A stretch of 64,000 bases of DNA, taken from Candidatus Stoquefichus sp. SB1 (GTDB taxonomy: Bacteria; Bacillota_I; Bacilli_A; Erysipelotrichales; Coprobacillaceae). A program made the position numbers and the translations under genes. The notes under the pieces are model-generated. The model was not told the DNA's origin. It ran no database searches and worked only from the letters and a program-made list of their open reading frames with translations. Below are positions 1-9,235 of this stretch, one piece after another; position 1 is the first letter of the stretch; every line of letters begins with the position of its first letter. The stretch lies in contig NZ_LN852693.1 of assembly GCF_001244545.1 (NCBI RefSeq), positions 320,656 to 384,655 of the forward strand, read 5' to 3'.

Positions 1-477
1 ATCAACTTGTTGAATAATATCATTTTCTTTTAATCCGGCCTGTTGGGCTGGAGAATTATCAACAATTGTACCAATTTGAGCTACATTAACAGGAATCTGT
101 CCAGACACCAGATTCACTCCTAATGTAACAACAATAGCTAAAACAAAATTCATGAAAACACCTGCTAAAAAGATAATCACTTTCTTATATGTCTGAATAC
201 CTTTAAGAGTTCTTTCAACAGGCACGTCTTTCATATCTTCATTTTCAGCTTGATCTTCTTCACCTGCCATTGCCACAAAACCACCAAAAGGTAATGCTCT
301 TAATTCATATTCTGTTTCTTTTCCTTTTTTTGACCAAATTTTAGGACCAAAACCAATAGAAAACTGACTGCAATAAACACCAAAAAATTTAGCTGCCAGA
401 AAATGTCCTAATTCATGAATAATTATAATTGATCCTAAAATCAGTAAAAAGACAATCACATTAATAATTGTTTGCAT
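1..477 (-). CDS. rseP: Site-2 protease RseP/RasP, N-terminal part (runs off the window)
   Basis: This is a membrane zinc metalloprotease of regulated intramembrane proteolysis. I read the frame directly: it starts at ATG 477 and encodes about 159 residues before the window edge. A hydrophobic first helix carries the zinc motif HELGH at about residues 21-25. A second hydrophobic segment lies near residues 100-120. The beginning of a PDZ domain (AQIGTIVDNSPAQQAGL) lies at the edge. Its start codon directly abuts the TAG stop of dxr, the usual Firmicute order cdsA-dxr-rseP. The C-terminal active-site half lies outside the window, so completeness cannot be judged. Confidence 0.93.
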   Translation of the reverse strand, partial: MQTIINVIVFLLILGSIIIIHELGHFLAAKFFGVYCSQFSIGFGPKIWSKKGKETEYELRALPFGGFVAMAGEEDQAENEDMKDVPVERTLKGIQTYKKVIIFLAGVFMNFVLAIVVTLGVNLVSGQIPVNVAQIGTIVDNSPAQQAGLKENDIIQQVD

Positions 478-1629
478 CTAATCTTCTCCTACTCTTTCAA
501 AAACAAATTTACGTGCCCATTGATCAATTTCTAAAAGTTGATCTAAAGAAGGATTATCAACAACCTGATGTGCACGCATAGCCTCTTCAACTAATTTTTC
601 AATATCTAAAAAACAAATTTTACGATTTAAAAATAATGAATTTGCCTGTTCATTAGCAGCATTTAACACACATGGCATTGACCCACCTGTACGCCCTGCC
701 TCATATGCTAAAGCTAAAGCATGAAAACGTTTTAAATCAGGTTTATAGAAATGTAAGCTTCCTACATCAGCAAGTGATAAACGTTTTCCATTGATCAAAG
801 GCTGACGACGTGGATATGTTAAAGCATATTGGATTGGTAAACGCATATCAGGTGTTCCTAATTGAGCAATAACTGATGTATCTTGATATTCAACCATTGA
901 ATGAACGATACTTTCTGGATGAATCAATACTTCAATATCATCATAATCAACATCAAAAAGCCATTTGGCTTCCATAACTTCCAATCCTTTATTAAATAAT
1001 GTTGCACTATCAATCGTTATTTTTGCACCCATTGACCAATTTGGATGTTTTAAAGCCTGTTCAACTGTCACATTTGCTAATTCATCACGTGATTTATCAC
1101 GAAAACTTCCACCACTAGCAGTCAAAATAATTTTCGCAATATCCTGATGATTTTCTCCATTCATTGACTGAAAAATAGCAGAATGTTCACTATCAACTGG
1201 TAATAAAGCAACACCATATTCTTTCACCAAAGGAATAATCAAATGACCAGCGACAACAAGTGTCTCTTTGTTTGCCAAAGCAATATCCTTATGAGCTTTA
1301 ATCGCTTCCATTGTTGGTAATAATCCCGCAAAACCAACAATAGCATTCAAAACAATATCTACATTTGGTAAAGTTGCTATTTCCATCAAGCCTTCTTGAC
1401 CATGATAAAAGTGAATATTTGGATACTTTTTCGCTAAATAATCTTTATCTTCTTTATTTTGAACACATATATGATGAACATTCACTGTCTGCATAATTTC
1501 TTCTAACAATTGAATATTGCGTCCAGCACTCATAGCAACAATTTCAAATTCATCACGATGATGCACGACAACATCAACTGTTTGTGTCCCTATTGATCCT
1601 GTTACACCTAAAACTGTTATTCTTTTCAT
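478..1629 (-). CDS. dxr: 1-deoxy-D-xylulose 5-phosphate reductoisomerase
   Basis: Converts DXP to 2-C-methyl-D-erythritol 4-phosphate with NADPH, the committed step of the MEP isoprenoid pathway in the cytoplasm. The 383 residues are normal length. Visible are the NADPH loop GVTGSIGTQT (8-17), the ANKET motif (about 119-123), metal ligands in DSEH (D146, E148) and in NKGLEVMEA (E217/E220), and the substrate loop ASGGSF (171-176). It sits between cdsA (1-nt gap) and rseP (abutting), so all are one transcription unit with uppS, which uses the isoprenoid product. Confidence 0.97.
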   Translation of the reverse strand: MKRITVLGVTGSIGTQTVDVVVHHRDEFEIVAMSAGRNIQLLEEIMQTVNVHHICVQNKEDKDYLAKKYPNIHFYHGQEGLMEIATLPNVDIVLNAIVGFAGLLPTMEAIKAHKDIALANKETLVVAGHLIIPLVKEYGVALLPVDSEHSAIFQSMNGENHQDIAKIILTASGGSFRDKSRDELANVTVEQALKHPNWSMGAKITIDSATLFNKGLEVMEAKWLFDVDYDDIEVLIHPESIVHSMVEYQDTSVIAQLGTPDMRLPIQYALTYPRRQPLINGKRLSLADVGSLHFYKPDLKRFHALALAYEAGRTGGSMPCVLNAANEQANSLFLNRKICFLDIEKLVEEAMRAHQVVDNPSLDQLLEIDQWARKFVFERVGED

Positions 1630-1630
1630 A

Positions 1631-2419
1631 TTAGATCACCACCATTGCAATAAAATGAAGTAACAATCCAAAAACCATGGAATTAAACAATATTGAATCA
1701 AAGCGATCTAAAACGCCTCCATGTCCTGGTAAAAGTTGAGAATAATCTTTGACTTCAAAAGTTCTTTTAATACTACTAAATGTTAAATCTCCTATTTGAC
1801 TTGTGATTGTTAAAACAAAACAAACACCAATCAATAAATAAATCGGTATATTCATTTGAATATATGCACCATAGGCAACAGAAAGACCAGTTCCAAGCAA
1901 CATTCCACCAATCGAACCCTCAATTGTTTTCTTAGGTGATAAACGCGGATTAAGTTTATGTTTACCAAAAAACATACCTGTAAAATAAGCACCTGTATCT
2001 GTTCCAAAAGTTGCCAAGGCAAGAATAAGTATATATTCAAATCCATACACCAAACGAATTTGATAAAGCATATGTAGCCCCATTGCAATTAAAACACCTG
2101 CACAAAAATAATAACAGAGTCTTAAATAATTCATTCCATCATCAAACATACTGCAAGCCAATAAAACAATCAGATAAATCATTATGATTTCACTAGGAAT
2201 CAATAAAGCACCTTCAAAAAATAAAGAGTAATAAATAAAAATACCAACCAGTGGATATAAATATATATTAGCTTTTGGGCGATTACAGATTGATAACATT
2301 TCAAAAACAGCTGCACCAGCTATAATCCCTATAAGAATTTGAAAAGGAATTTGACCAATGAAAACACATGGTAAAATAACAGCAATTAAAATAACTCCAG
2401 TAATAATTCTTGTTTTCAT
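1631..2419 (-). CDS. cdsA: Phosphatidate cytidylyltransferase (CDP-diglyceride synthase)
   Basis: Makes CDP-diacylglycerol from phosphatidate and CTP, feeding phospholipid synthesis at the membrane. The 262 residues contain about eight hydrophobic helices. The C-terminal family signature is intact: SSIKR, then KDY, then LPGHGGVLDRFDS near residues 215-243, carrying the conserved Asp residues. The ATG overlaps the uppS stop by 4 nt (ATGA), indicating translational coupling. Standard position between uppS and dxr. Confidence 0.97.
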   Translation of the reverse strand: MKTRIITGVILIAVILPCVFIGQIPFQILIGIIAGAAVFEMLSICNRPKANIYLYPLVGIFIYYSLFFEGALLIPSEIIMIYLIVLLACSMFDDGMNYLRLCYYFCAGVLIAMGLHMLYQIRLVYGFEYILILALATFGTDTGAYFTGMFFGKHKLNPRLSPKKTIEGSIGGMLLGTGLSVAYGAYIQMNIPIYLLIGVCFVLTITSQIGDLTFSSIKRTFEVKDYSQLLPGHGGVLDRFDSILFNSMVFGLLLHFIAMVVI

Positions 2420-3165
2420 TTCAACACGCCTCCAAATCTTCTTTCACGTCCCTGATAAATCGCAATTGCACGATGTAATTGATTTTCATCAAAATCAGGC
2501 CATAAAGTCTCATCAAAAATAAACTCAGCATAAGCCAACTGCCAAGGTAAAAAGTTAGATAAACGATATTCTCCACTACTTCTAATCATTAAATCAACTG
2601 CTGGTAAGTCTTCAGTCATTAAATGTTTTTCAAAATAATCTTCAGTAATATCATCTAATTCAATTTCACCATTTTTATATTTTTCACAAATTATCTTTGT
2701 TGCTTGCACAATTTCATCACGTCCACCATAAATAAAAGCAAAAGTCAAAATCAAACCTGTATTCATCGATGTTTGATCAATTGCTGACTGGATGATTTTC
2801 TGTGTTTCGATAGGTGCCATTTCTAAATGACCAATATAACGAATCTGAACATTATTTTCCATCAGTTCTTTTAAATATAAATTAAAAAATTCTTTTGGTA
2901 ATTTAAAAATATAATCAACTTCACTTGCTTCTCTTTTAAAATTCTCTGTTGAAAAAGCATATACCGTCATCGCTTTCACACCTAAACGATTAGCCTCCAA
3001 AGCAAGTGTACGGATTGTTTTCGTACCTTCATGATGACCATATGTTCGTGGCATTTTTCTTTTTTTTGCCCAACGACCATTACCATCCATAATAAATGCA
3101 ATATGGGCAGGAATATTATTCATATCAATCTGATAATCTTTTTCTTCTTTTTTCTTAAATAACAT
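2416..3165 (-). CDS. uppS: Undecaprenyl diphosphate synthase
   Basis: Cis-prenyltransferase that adds isopentenyl units to farnesyl diphosphate to give the C55 carrier used in wall synthesis. The 249 residues include the substrate motif HIAFIMDGNGRWAKKR with catalytic D27 and the C-terminal IRSSGEYRLSNFLPWQ signature. The start has an SD of GAGGTGA. It is first in the uppS-cdsA-dxr-rseP unit: a promoter is visible upstream (3190-3218), and the frr terminator precedes it. Confidence 0.97.
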   Translation of the reverse strand: MLFKKKEEKDYQIDMNNIPAHIAFIMDGNGRWAKKRKMPRTYGHHEGTKTIRTLALEANRLGVKAMTVYAFSTENFKREASEVDYIFKLPKEFFNLYLKELMENNVQIRYIGHLEMAPIETQKIIQSAIDQTSMNTGLILTFAFIYGGRDEIVQATKIICEKYKNGEIELDDITEDYFEKHLMTEDLPAVDLMIRSSGEYRLSNFLPWQLAYAEFIFDETLWPDFDENQLHRAIAIYQGRERRFGGVLK

Positions 3166-3189
3166 GCTTTCACCTCATAATCTTTTAGT

Positions 3190-3218
3190 ATTATATCATA
3201 AAGAATGACATATGAAAA
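3190..3218 (-). promoter_or_regulatory. Vegetative promoter of uppS-cdsA-dxr-rseP
   Basis: On the minus strand a TTTTCA -35 box is followed by a 17-nt spacer and a perfect TATAAT -10. It lies 25 nt upstream of the uppS ATG and downstream of the frr terminator, so the lipid and isoprenoid unit can be transcribed independently of the translation genes. Confidence 0.65.
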
Positions 3219-3233
3219 CAAAATCAGCAAAAG

Positions 3234-3253
3234 AAAAAAGGCTTTCGCCTTTT
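3234..3253 (-). terminator. Intrinsic terminator after frr
   Basis: Minus-strand hairpin AAAAGGC-GAAA-GCCTTTT followed by a short T run, overlapping the frr stop codon. The GAAA tetraloop and the position before the uppS promoter fit a true terminator. Confidence 0.7.
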
Positions 3254-3797
3254 ATACTGTCATTATATCTTTTGCTTTTTCATCAGCTAAATGGTCAATT
3301 TTTTTCACATATTCATCAGTTATCTTTTGAACTTTTTCTTTTCCACGCTTTTCTTCATCTTCACTTAAATCTGATTTTTCAATATCATCATTGGCTGCTC
3401 TTCTGATATTACGTAAAGCCACTTTTGCGTCTTCAGCAAATTTCTTTGCCATTTTCACATATTCTTTACGACGTTCTTCTGTCAAAGCAGGAACATTAAT
3501 ACGAATAACTTCACCATCATTTTGTGGAGTTAAGCCAAGATTTGCTTCATAAATCGCATGTTCAATATCTTTTAAAATACTTTTATCATATGGCTTAATC
3601 ATAAGTTGACGACCTTCTACAACAGAAATACTTGCTGTTTGATTTAAAGGTGTTTTCTCTCCCCAATAATCAACTGCTACACGATCTAACATTGTTGGAT
3701 TCGCACGACCAGTTCTGACTGTAGAAAGTTCATGATTTAATGCGACGATAGATTTTTCCATTTTTTCACGCAATTCTTCTAAAATCAATTCTAACAT
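3252..3797 (-). CDS. frr: Ribosome recycling factor
   Basis: With EF-G it splits the post-termination ribosome. The 181 residues (the family is about 185) show the conserved STVRTGRANP block near residue 25 and the C-terminal three-helix pattern. It follows pyrH with a 2-nt gap and closes the rpsB-tsf-pyrH-frr cluster. The N-terminus reads MLELILEELREKMEKS, so the start is unambiguous; an SD (AGGAGG) lies just upstream. Confidence 0.97.
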   Translation of the reverse strand: MLELILEELREKMEKSIVALNHELSTVRTGRANPTMLDRVAVDYWGEKTPLNQTASISVVEGRQLMIKPYDKSILKDIEHAIYEANLGLTPQNDGEVIRINVPALTEERRKEYVKMAKKFAEDAKVALRNIRRAANDDIEKSDLSEDEEKRGKEKVQKITDEYVKKIDHLADEKAKDIMTV

Positions 3798-3799
3798 TT

Positions 3800-4519
3800 T
3801 TATTTTCCTCCTTTTGAGATAATTGTTCCAATTGATGCCCCATCACATGCTTTTGCAATGTTACCATCTTCTTGCATATTAAAGACACACAAATCAATTC
3901 CATTATCTTTACATAATGTAATGGCTGTTTGATCCATAATATGTAAATCTTCATTTAAAACATCTAAATAAGTAATATGGTCATATTTTTTAGCTGTTGG
4001 ATCAACTTTTGGATCAGCTGAATAGACACCATCTACACCATTTTTTGCCATCAAAATAACATCAGCATTCATTTCAGCAGCACGTAATGCAGCAGTTGTA
4101 TCAGTTGTAAAGAATGGACTACCTGTTCCAGCACCGAAAATAACGATACGTCCTTTTTCTAAATGACGAACAGCTCTTCTACGAATATAAGGTTCAGCCA
4201 CTTCTTTCATATCAATTGCTGATAACAATCTTGTATCTAAACCAATAGCTTCTAAGGCATTTTGTAATGCCATACCATTCATTACAGTAGCAAGCATCCC
4301 CATATAATCAGCAGCTGCTCTTTCCATTCCCATATCACTACCAGTTTTACCACGCCAGATATTTCCACCGCCACAAACAATTGCAATTTCAACATCTAAA
4401 TCTTTTGCATCTTTAATTTGTCTTGCAACATCAGCTACCACAATTGGATCAATTCCAAATCCTTGTTTACCTGCTAATGCTTCACCACTTAACTTCAACA
4501 ATACTCTTTTGTACTTCAT
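3800..4519 (-). CDS. pyrH: UMP kinase
   Basis: Phosphorylates UMP to UDP; the bacterial enzyme is a hexameric amino-acid-kinase-fold protein. I start it at ATG 4519 ([15 protein letters not shown]), which has an AAGGAGA SD at 5-nt spacing, rather than at an upstream ATG; this gives the usual 239 residues. The LKLSGEAL phosphate loop, the CGGGNIWRG motif and the [15 protein letters not shown] loop are all present. Located between tsf and frr as in most Firmicutes. Confidence 0.96.
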   Translation of the reverse strand: MKYKRVLLKLSGEALAGKQGFGIDPIVVADVARQIKDAKDLDVEIAIVCGGGNIWRGKTGSDMGMERAAADYMGMLATVMNGMALQNALEAIGLDTRLLSAIDMKEVAEPYIRRRAVRHLEKGRIVIFGAGTGSPFFTTDTTAALRAAEMNADVILMAKNGVDGVYSADPKVDPTAKKYDHITYLDVLNEDLHIMDQTAITLCKDNGIDLCVFNMQEDGNIAKACDGASIGTIISKGGK

Positions 4520-4540
4520 ATAAATCTCCTTCATTTTATA

Positions 4541-4570
4541 AGAAAAGGGCACAAAAAAGTGTCCTCCCCC
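4541..4570 (-). terminator. Hairpin between tsf and pyrH (read-through terminator or attenuator)
   Basis: On the minus strand GGACAC-TTTTTT-GTGCCC forms a six-pair stem with one mismatch, followed by TTTTC. It probably lowers pyrH/frr expression relative to rpsB/tsf rather than separating them completely. Confidence 0.45.
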
Positions 4571-4578
4571 GTATATAA

Positions 4579-5466
4579 TTATCCTTTCATTTGAGCAGCA
4601 ACTTCTTCAGCAAAGTTTTCTTCTCTTTTTTCCATTCCTTCACCAACTTCGAAACGAACCATATCTAAAACTTTTCCATTTCCTAAGTATTGAGCTACTG
4701 TTTGATCAGAATCTTTAATGAATGCTTGATCTACTAAGCACATTTCTTTTAAATTTTTGTTTAAACGACCCTGAACCATTTTTTCTACAATATTTTCTGG
4801 TTTAGGTTTAGCACTATTGGCATTTTCTTCCATAGCTTGTGCTTTTAAAACTGCTAATTCACGATCTAAAATTTCAGCAGGGATTGCAGTTCTATCAATA
4901 TATTGAGGTGCAATTGCAGCAACTTGCATAGCAATGTCTTTCGCTTTTGTTTCATCAATACCAGCAACTTTAACTAATGCAGACATTTTTCCACCCATAT
5001 GAGAATAAGCACCAAAAACTTCATCAGCAGTTTTTGTTAAAACTGAAAATCTTCTTAAGCTTAATTTTTCTCCAATTTTACCACTTTTTTCTGCAATAAC
5101 AGTTTCTAAATCTTTTCCATCAACATCTAATTTCAAAGCAGCATCTAAATCAGCTGGTTTGTTTGTTAAAATAATTTTTGCTACATTAGCAACTAATTCT
5201 TGGAATTCAGCATTTTTTGCAACAAAGTCAGTTTCAGAGTTAACTTCAACAATTGAAGCTGCATCTCCATCAATAACAAAAGCAGTTAATCCTTCTGCAG
5301 CAATACGATCAGCTTTTTTTGCAGCTTTTGCGATTCCTTTTTCTCTTAACCAGTCAAATGATTTTTCTAAATCACCATCACATGCTTCTAATGCTTTTTT
5401 ACAATCCATCATTCCAGCACCAGTTTTTTCACGTAATTCTTTTACTAATTTTGCATTAACAGCCAT
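4579..5466 (-). CDS. tsf: Translation elongation factor Ts
   Basis: Nucleotide exchange factor for EF-Tu. I choose ATG 5466 ([16 protein letters not shown]) because a TGGAGGAT SD precedes it; a five-residue longer reading would start before the SD. The 295 residues hold the UBA-like N-terminus ([16 protein letters not shown]), the [12 protein letters not shown] core motif near residue 77 and the C-terminal dimerisation domain. Directly downstream of rpsB. Confidence 0.97.
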   Translation of the reverse strand: MAVNAKLVKELREKTGAGMMDCKKALEACDGDLEKSFDWLREKGIAKAAKKADRIAAEGLTAFVIDGDAASIVEVNSETDFVAKNAEFQELVANVAKIILTNKPADLDAALKLDVDGKDLETVIAEKSGKIGEKLSLRRFSVLTKTADEVFGAYSHMGGKMSALVKVAGIDETKAKDIAMQVAAIAPQYIDRTAIPAEILDRELAVLKAQAMEENANSAKPKPENIVEKMVQGRLNKNLKEMCLVDQAFIKDSDQTVAQYLGNGKVLDMVRFEVGEGMEKREENFAEEVAAQMKG

Positions 5467-5497
5467 TTCTCTATCCTCCATGTTATTTTTTATAAAA

Positions 5498-5522
5498 AAG
5501 GGAAAGACATAAGCCTCCCCTT
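5498..5522 (-). terminator. Weak hairpin in the rpsB-tsf gap
   Basis: Minus strand AAGGGGAG...CTTTCCCTT can form an eight-pair stem with two G-U wobbles, followed by six T. Likely an attenuator tuning rpsB versus tsf, because no new promoter is evident before tsf. Confidence 0.4.
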
Positions 5523-5529
5523 AATTCAA

Positions 5530-6396
5530 CTATGCTTCAGTTTTTGCGTCTTTAACTGCAGCTGGTTTGCTTACTTCAGCAGGTTTGTTATTTCTAGGAC
5601 GTCCAGCGTTTTTATATCTAGGTCCTCTTTGTTTACTTTCTTCTACAGAAGCAACAGCATCATTCATTGAGACTTCTTTGTCATCTTCATCTTTTACATA
5701 TGCAACAGTTACAGGTTCACCTTTTGCTTCACATACAGCATCAGCCATAGCTGCAACAATTAATTTAACTGCTCTAATTGCATCATCATTTGCTGGGATA
5801 ACATAATCAACTTCATCAGGATCACAGTTAGTATCAACAATACCAAATACTGGAATTCCTAAGATTTTTGCTTCTGCAACAGCATTATGTTCAACTTTAG
5901 GATCAACTACGAATAAAGCATTAGGTAATCTTCTCATTTCTTTGATACCACCTAAGTTCTTTTCTAACTTAGCTTTTTCTTTCATTAATAAGACTGCTTC
6001 TTTCTTAGTGAATAATTCTAAAGTTCCGTCTTCTTCCATTTTTTCTAATTCTTTTAATCTTCTAATTCTCTTTTGAATAGTTTTGAAGTTTGTTAAAGTT
6101 CCACCTAACCAACGAGAATTGACATAGAAACTTCCAGATCTTTCAGCTTCTAACTGAACAGCTTCTTGAGCTTGTTTCTTAGTTCCTACAAATAAAACTT
6201 TTCCACCTTTTGCAACGATATCCATCATAGCTGCATAAGCTTCATCAATTTTATCAGATGATTTCTTTAAATCGATGATATAAATACCATTTCTTGAAGT
6301 GAAAATGTATGGAGCCATTTTAGGATTCCATCTTTTTGTTTGATGTCCAAAATGAACACCAACTTCTAATAATTTTTTCATTGAAATTACTGCCAT
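5530..6396 (-). CDS. rpsB: 30S ribosomal protein S2
   Basis: Structural protein of the small subunit. The 288 residues exceed the typical length of about 240 because of a charged low-complexity C-terminal tail rich in Lys, Asn, Pro and Ala (last 50 residues). The core is typical: [18 protein letters not shown] (16-33), FVGTKKQAQ, and [13 protein letters not shown]. The start has an AGGAGG SD, and a promoter lies about 110 nt upstream. First gene of the rpsB-tsf-pyrH-frr unit. Confidence 0.97.
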   Translation of the reverse strand: MAVISMKKLLEVGVHFGHQTKRWNPKMAPYIFTSRNGIYIIDLKKSSDKIDEAYAAMMDIVAKGGKVLFVGTKKQAQEAVQLEAERSGSFYVNSRWLGGTLTNFKTIQKRIRRLKELEKMEEDGTLELFTKKEAVLLMKEKAKLEKNLGGIKEMRRLPNALFVVDPKVEHNAVAEAKILGIPVFGIVDTNCDPDEVDYVIPANDDAIRAVKLIVAAMADAVCEAKGEPVTVAYVKDEDDKEVSMNDAVASVEESKQRGPRYKNAGRPRNNKPAEVSKPAAVKDAKTEA

Positions 6397-6507
6397 TGTA
6401 ACTTCCTCCTTTTTTGTTTTTTTCCTCCACTGTTTCTAACATAAACCACCAGTTGCCTAGCACTCGATTTATGAATTCACAATGTGTGTATTTGAAATAC
6501 CTGTTGT

Positions 6508-6536
6508 ATGATAACATATACCTTCATAAAATACAA
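6508..6536 (-). promoter_or_regulatory. Promoter of rpsB with a ~105-nt leader
   Basis: TTGTAT -35, 17-nt spacer and TATCAT -10 on the minus strand. The resulting leader (about 6397-6500) is long enough for autoregulation by S2, as known in other bacteria. I see no clear match to a named leader motif, so that is only a possibility. Confidence 0.6.
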
Positions 6537-6554
6537 GATAATTTCAATTTTTTC

Positions 6555-7340
6555 CTACTTTTTTATGTTTTCTAACAAATCAAACATTCTTTCTTTTTCA
6601 TCACTTAAATATCCATTTATAAAATAATAATTTTGATAACCTCTTCGATATACAAAACGATCATGAACTACGCTTTTTCTCTTTTGTGAAAAAGTTGGAA
6701 TCTGACTATAGTATCTCCGTAAATAATCAGGAATAAACTTATATAAATAAAATTGCTGAAGCAATAAATAACTAAGTATGACAACTGTATTTGTTTGAAT
6801 ATAAAAAGCAAATAAGAAGCTATACACAAAAACTGAGATTTTAAGCTGCAAGAAAAGAGATTTTTTTAAATCCATAATACTTTGCAGCAACAACCCAATC
6901 ACCCGACTCCCATCTAATGGATAAATTGGCAATAAGTTAAAAGCAAAAACAAACATATTCATAGTTAACAAATAATCCTGATAAATACCTTGAGTGAAAT
7001 TTTGAATCATTATCCATATAAAGAAATGGCTACATGGCCCAGCTGCGACTACACAAATTTCCTGCCAGATTGAATGAAAATAAAAATCATGTAAAGATAA
7101 ATATGCACCAAATGGTAAAACGACAATTTTTTCAATTTCAAAACGAAAATAATATGCCATCATGAGATGGCATAATTCATGTAAACAAACAATCATCAAA
7201 GTCGAGAGATACCATTTTAAATAGCCTCCTAGCCAAGCCAAGAGGAAATAAAGGAGTGTTAATTGATGAATTTCTATTTTATGATATAAGTTCTTCAAAC
7301 GTCGAATAATCAATTTCTTTTTCACCCTGTGTAAAAACAA
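6555..7340 (-). CDS. spoIVFB: SpoIVFB-like intramembrane metalloprotease (M50)
   Basis: In B. subtilis SpoIVFB cleaves pro-sigmaK in the mother cell during sporulation. Here 261 residues carry several membrane helices, the zinc motif HELCH (about 54-58) and the second-half motif NLLPIYPLDG (about 135-144) supplying the third ligand. The start is TTG 7340 with an AAGGTGAT SD four nt away, overlapping the end of spoIVFA by 62 nt; a second TTG at 7295 would remove almost all of the overlap and matches the family N-terminus better. Gene order minD-spoIVFA-spoIVFB supports the name. Confidence 0.85.
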   Translation of the reverse strand: MFLHRVKKKLIIRRLKNLYHKIEIHQLTLLYFLLAWLGGYLKWYLSTLMIVCLHELCHLMMAYYFRFEIEKIVVLPFGAYLSLHDFYFHSIWQEICVVAAGPCSHFFIWIMIQNFTQGIYQDYLLTMNMFVFAFNLLPIYPLDGSRVIGLLLQSIMDLKKSLFLQLKISVFVYSFLFAFYIQTNTVVILSYLLLQQFYLYKFIPDYLRRYYSQIPTFSQKRKSVVHDRFVYRRGYQNYYFINGYLSDEKERMFDLLENIKK

Positions 7341-7866
7341 TCATCACCTTGTCTTTATATGTTCCTAAAATCGTCGCTGCATCAACTTGATCATAAGCAC
7401 TCACAAAAACATCAGTTAATTGTCCATAAGTGACCTCTATATTGTTTTCTAACAATACGGTTACATATTGACCCAATATATCCTGCTTCCCCACATAAAT
7501 AACACGTCCTTTATCAAAATTAAGAACCTCATTAGACTGATTGGTATAATAATTATCCTTAATATTTGTATAACTCACCTGACTTGATACAGTCGCACTT
7601 TGATCGCCCTTTTGAAATGAAAGAAGCTGGTGATTGATCCATTTTGTTAGTTCTGTAAAATGCAGATCATTTAACACATAATCTTTTATATATTCACCAT
7701 TGGGACTGACTTTCACATAAGCACATACCGCCACACCAACCAATAAAACAACCATGCATTTAATCATTGCATTATACAATTTTAAAAAATGATGATCTGT
7801 TAATTGCGGATGATGCATTCCTTTACGCTTTTCCATTCTTTTTCTAATCTCATCAATATCATTCAC
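7279..7866 (-). CDS. spoIVFA: SpoIVFA-like membrane protein with M23-type domain
   Basis: SpoIVFA anchors and inhibits SpoIVFB until engulfment signalling. The 195-residue product has one transmembrane segment (about 35-52), a linker, and a C-terminal peptidase-M23/LytM-like beta domain (GRVIYVGKQDILGQYVTVLLE). That domain lacks an obvious zinc HxH set, so it is probably non-catalytic as in the family. The start is GTG 7866 with a GAGGTGA SD at 7 nt. It follows minD by 33 nt. Confidence 0.8.
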   Translation of the reverse strand: MNDIDEIRKRMEKRKGMHHPQLTDHHFLKLYNAMIKCMVVLLVGVAVCAYVKVSPNGEYIKDYVLNDLHFTELTKWINHQLLSFQKGDQSATVSSQVSYTNIKDNYYTNQSNEVLNFDKGRVIYVGKQDILGQYVTVLLENNIEVTYGQLTDVFVSAYDQVDAATILGTYKDKVMIVFTQGEKEIDYSTFEELIS

Positions 7867-7899
7867 AAGTTTGTCACCTCAATTAAACTTATGAAATTA

Positions 7900-8676
7900 T
7901 TATCCAAAAATACGTTCAAACAATGGTTTTTTCTTATTTTTTTGAAAAGGAACTTCAATTCCTTCTAAACGTTTAACAATTCTATCAAAACATCGACTAG
8001 TCGACAAATTCTTCTCCATATATATTGGCATTCCTTTATTATTAGCCTCAATCATTGCATGATCATCATAAACAATTCCCAATAAAGGAATTGATAAAAT
8101 ATCATATGCATCTTTTAAATTGAGACTTCTTCCTTTATGTATATCTTCATCATTATATTTATTGACAAGCATATGTAATTGAGTAATGCCTTGTTTTAAT
8201 AATAATCCAACAACGCGATCTGCATCTCTAAGGGAAACAACGTCTAGTGTTACAACAATAATTGCTTCCTGACATAAACCACTAGCATATTGAAAGCCTT
8301 TCTCAATCCCGGCTGGACTATCAATTAAAATATAATCAAAATTTTCTTTAAGCTGTTCAATCATTTTAATCATATAATCAACATTTAAATTTTCAAATGA
8401 TAAAGACTTACATGCTGGTAACAAATACAAAGAATCCATTCTTTTATCTTTCACTAGTATTTGATTTAAAGAACATTTATTTGCTATAACATCCTTCAAA
8501 TCATATATCACTCTATTTTCAAGACCCATCATTACATCTAAATTCTTGAGTCCAAAATCCGCATCTATTAAACAGACTTTTTGGCCAGTTGCAGCTAATG
8601 CGTATCCCAAATTAATTGACATACTGCTTTTCCCAACGCCACCTTTACCTGATGTAACCACAATAGTTCTGCTCAT
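7900..8676 (-). CDS. minD: Septum site-determining ATPase MinD
   Basis: Membrane-associated ParA-type ATPase that positions MinC to block polar Z-rings. I start at ATG 8676, since the SD (GAAGGAGG) abuts the ATG two codons upstream. The 258 residues show the deviant Walker A SGKGGVGKSS, DADFGLKNLD, the switch DSPAGIEKG, and a C-terminal amphipathic membrane-targeting helix ending PLFERIFG. It overlaps minC by 32 nt, so its SD lies inside minC. Confidence 0.96.
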   Translation of the reverse strand: MSRTIVVTSGKGGVGKSSMSINLGYALAATGQKVCLIDADFGLKNLDVMMGLENRVIYDLKDVIANKCSLNQILVKDKRMDSLYLLPACKSLSFENLNVDYMIKMIEQLKENFDYILIDSPAGIEKGFQYASGLCQEAIIVVTLDVVSLRDADRVVGLLLKQGITQLHMLVNKYNDEDIHKGRSLNLKDAYDILSIPLLGIVYDDHAMIEANNKGMPIYMEKNLSTSRCFDRIVKRLEGIEVPFQKNKKKPLFERIFG

Positions 8677-9235
8677 ACCCATCCTCCTTCATTGTCCTAA
8701 TCTGGTTATCTTTATAATAGACACTTGTTAGTGCAGAAGTTGTCAAATTGTGCAAAGATTGTTGATTTATTATGATTTGTGCATTTTTAAAATCATGACC
8801 ATAAATTTTCACATCTTCATTCATTGCGACAATTGTCCCTTTTACAGCATTTAAAAAATAAACATTGTCATAACAATAAACATAGCTTCCAGGATTCACA
8901 GTTCCTAAAAACAATGTTTCATGATGAATAAATAATTCTTCCCCATTATGTAATTGTTCTCTTAAAATATCTAATTCATGTCCCCTCTTTGGCAAAGACA
9001 TACCATCAAAAATCACTTTCTTTTTTGTTTTTAACAACAAGATTAAACTTTTTAATTCATCATTATCTAAAAGTCGACAACCAAAATCAAAAAACGCCCT
9101 TGGATAATAACCATCTTGTTGAAAGATAGGTTGATCCAAGAGCGTATTTAAATCATTTAAAAAAACATCAAATGTACAATTTTGATTCACTTTCATAACG
9201 AGAACTTCATTCATCCCTTTAACTTCAATATTCAT
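8645..9235 (-). CDS. minC: Septum site-determining protein MinC
   Basis: Inhibitor of FtsZ polymerisation recruited by MinD. The 196 residues comprise a divergent N-terminal domain and a better conserved C-terminal beta-helix domain (from about 100: HHETLFLGTVNPGSYVYC, then GTIVAMN). It starts in a TAATG overlap with mreD and runs into minD, giving an mreC-mreD-minC-minD-spoIVFA-spoIVFB unit as in B. subtilis. Confidence 0.9.
   Translation of the reverse strand: MNIEVKGMNEVLVMKVNQNCTFDVFLNDLNTLLDQPIFQQDGYYPRAFFDFGCRLLDNDELKSLILLLKTKKKVIFDGMSLPKRGHELDILREQLHNGEELFIHHETLFLGTVNPGSYVYCYDNVYFLNAVKGTIVAMNEDVKIYGHDFKNAQIIINQQSLHNLTTSALTSVYYKDNQIRTMKEDGYEQNYCGYIR

Noticed and set aside
5159-5512. 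117-codon plus-strand frame antisense to tsf
   Set aside because: Shadow of the tsf reading frame: Ser/Ala/Phe-rich mirror composition, no SD.
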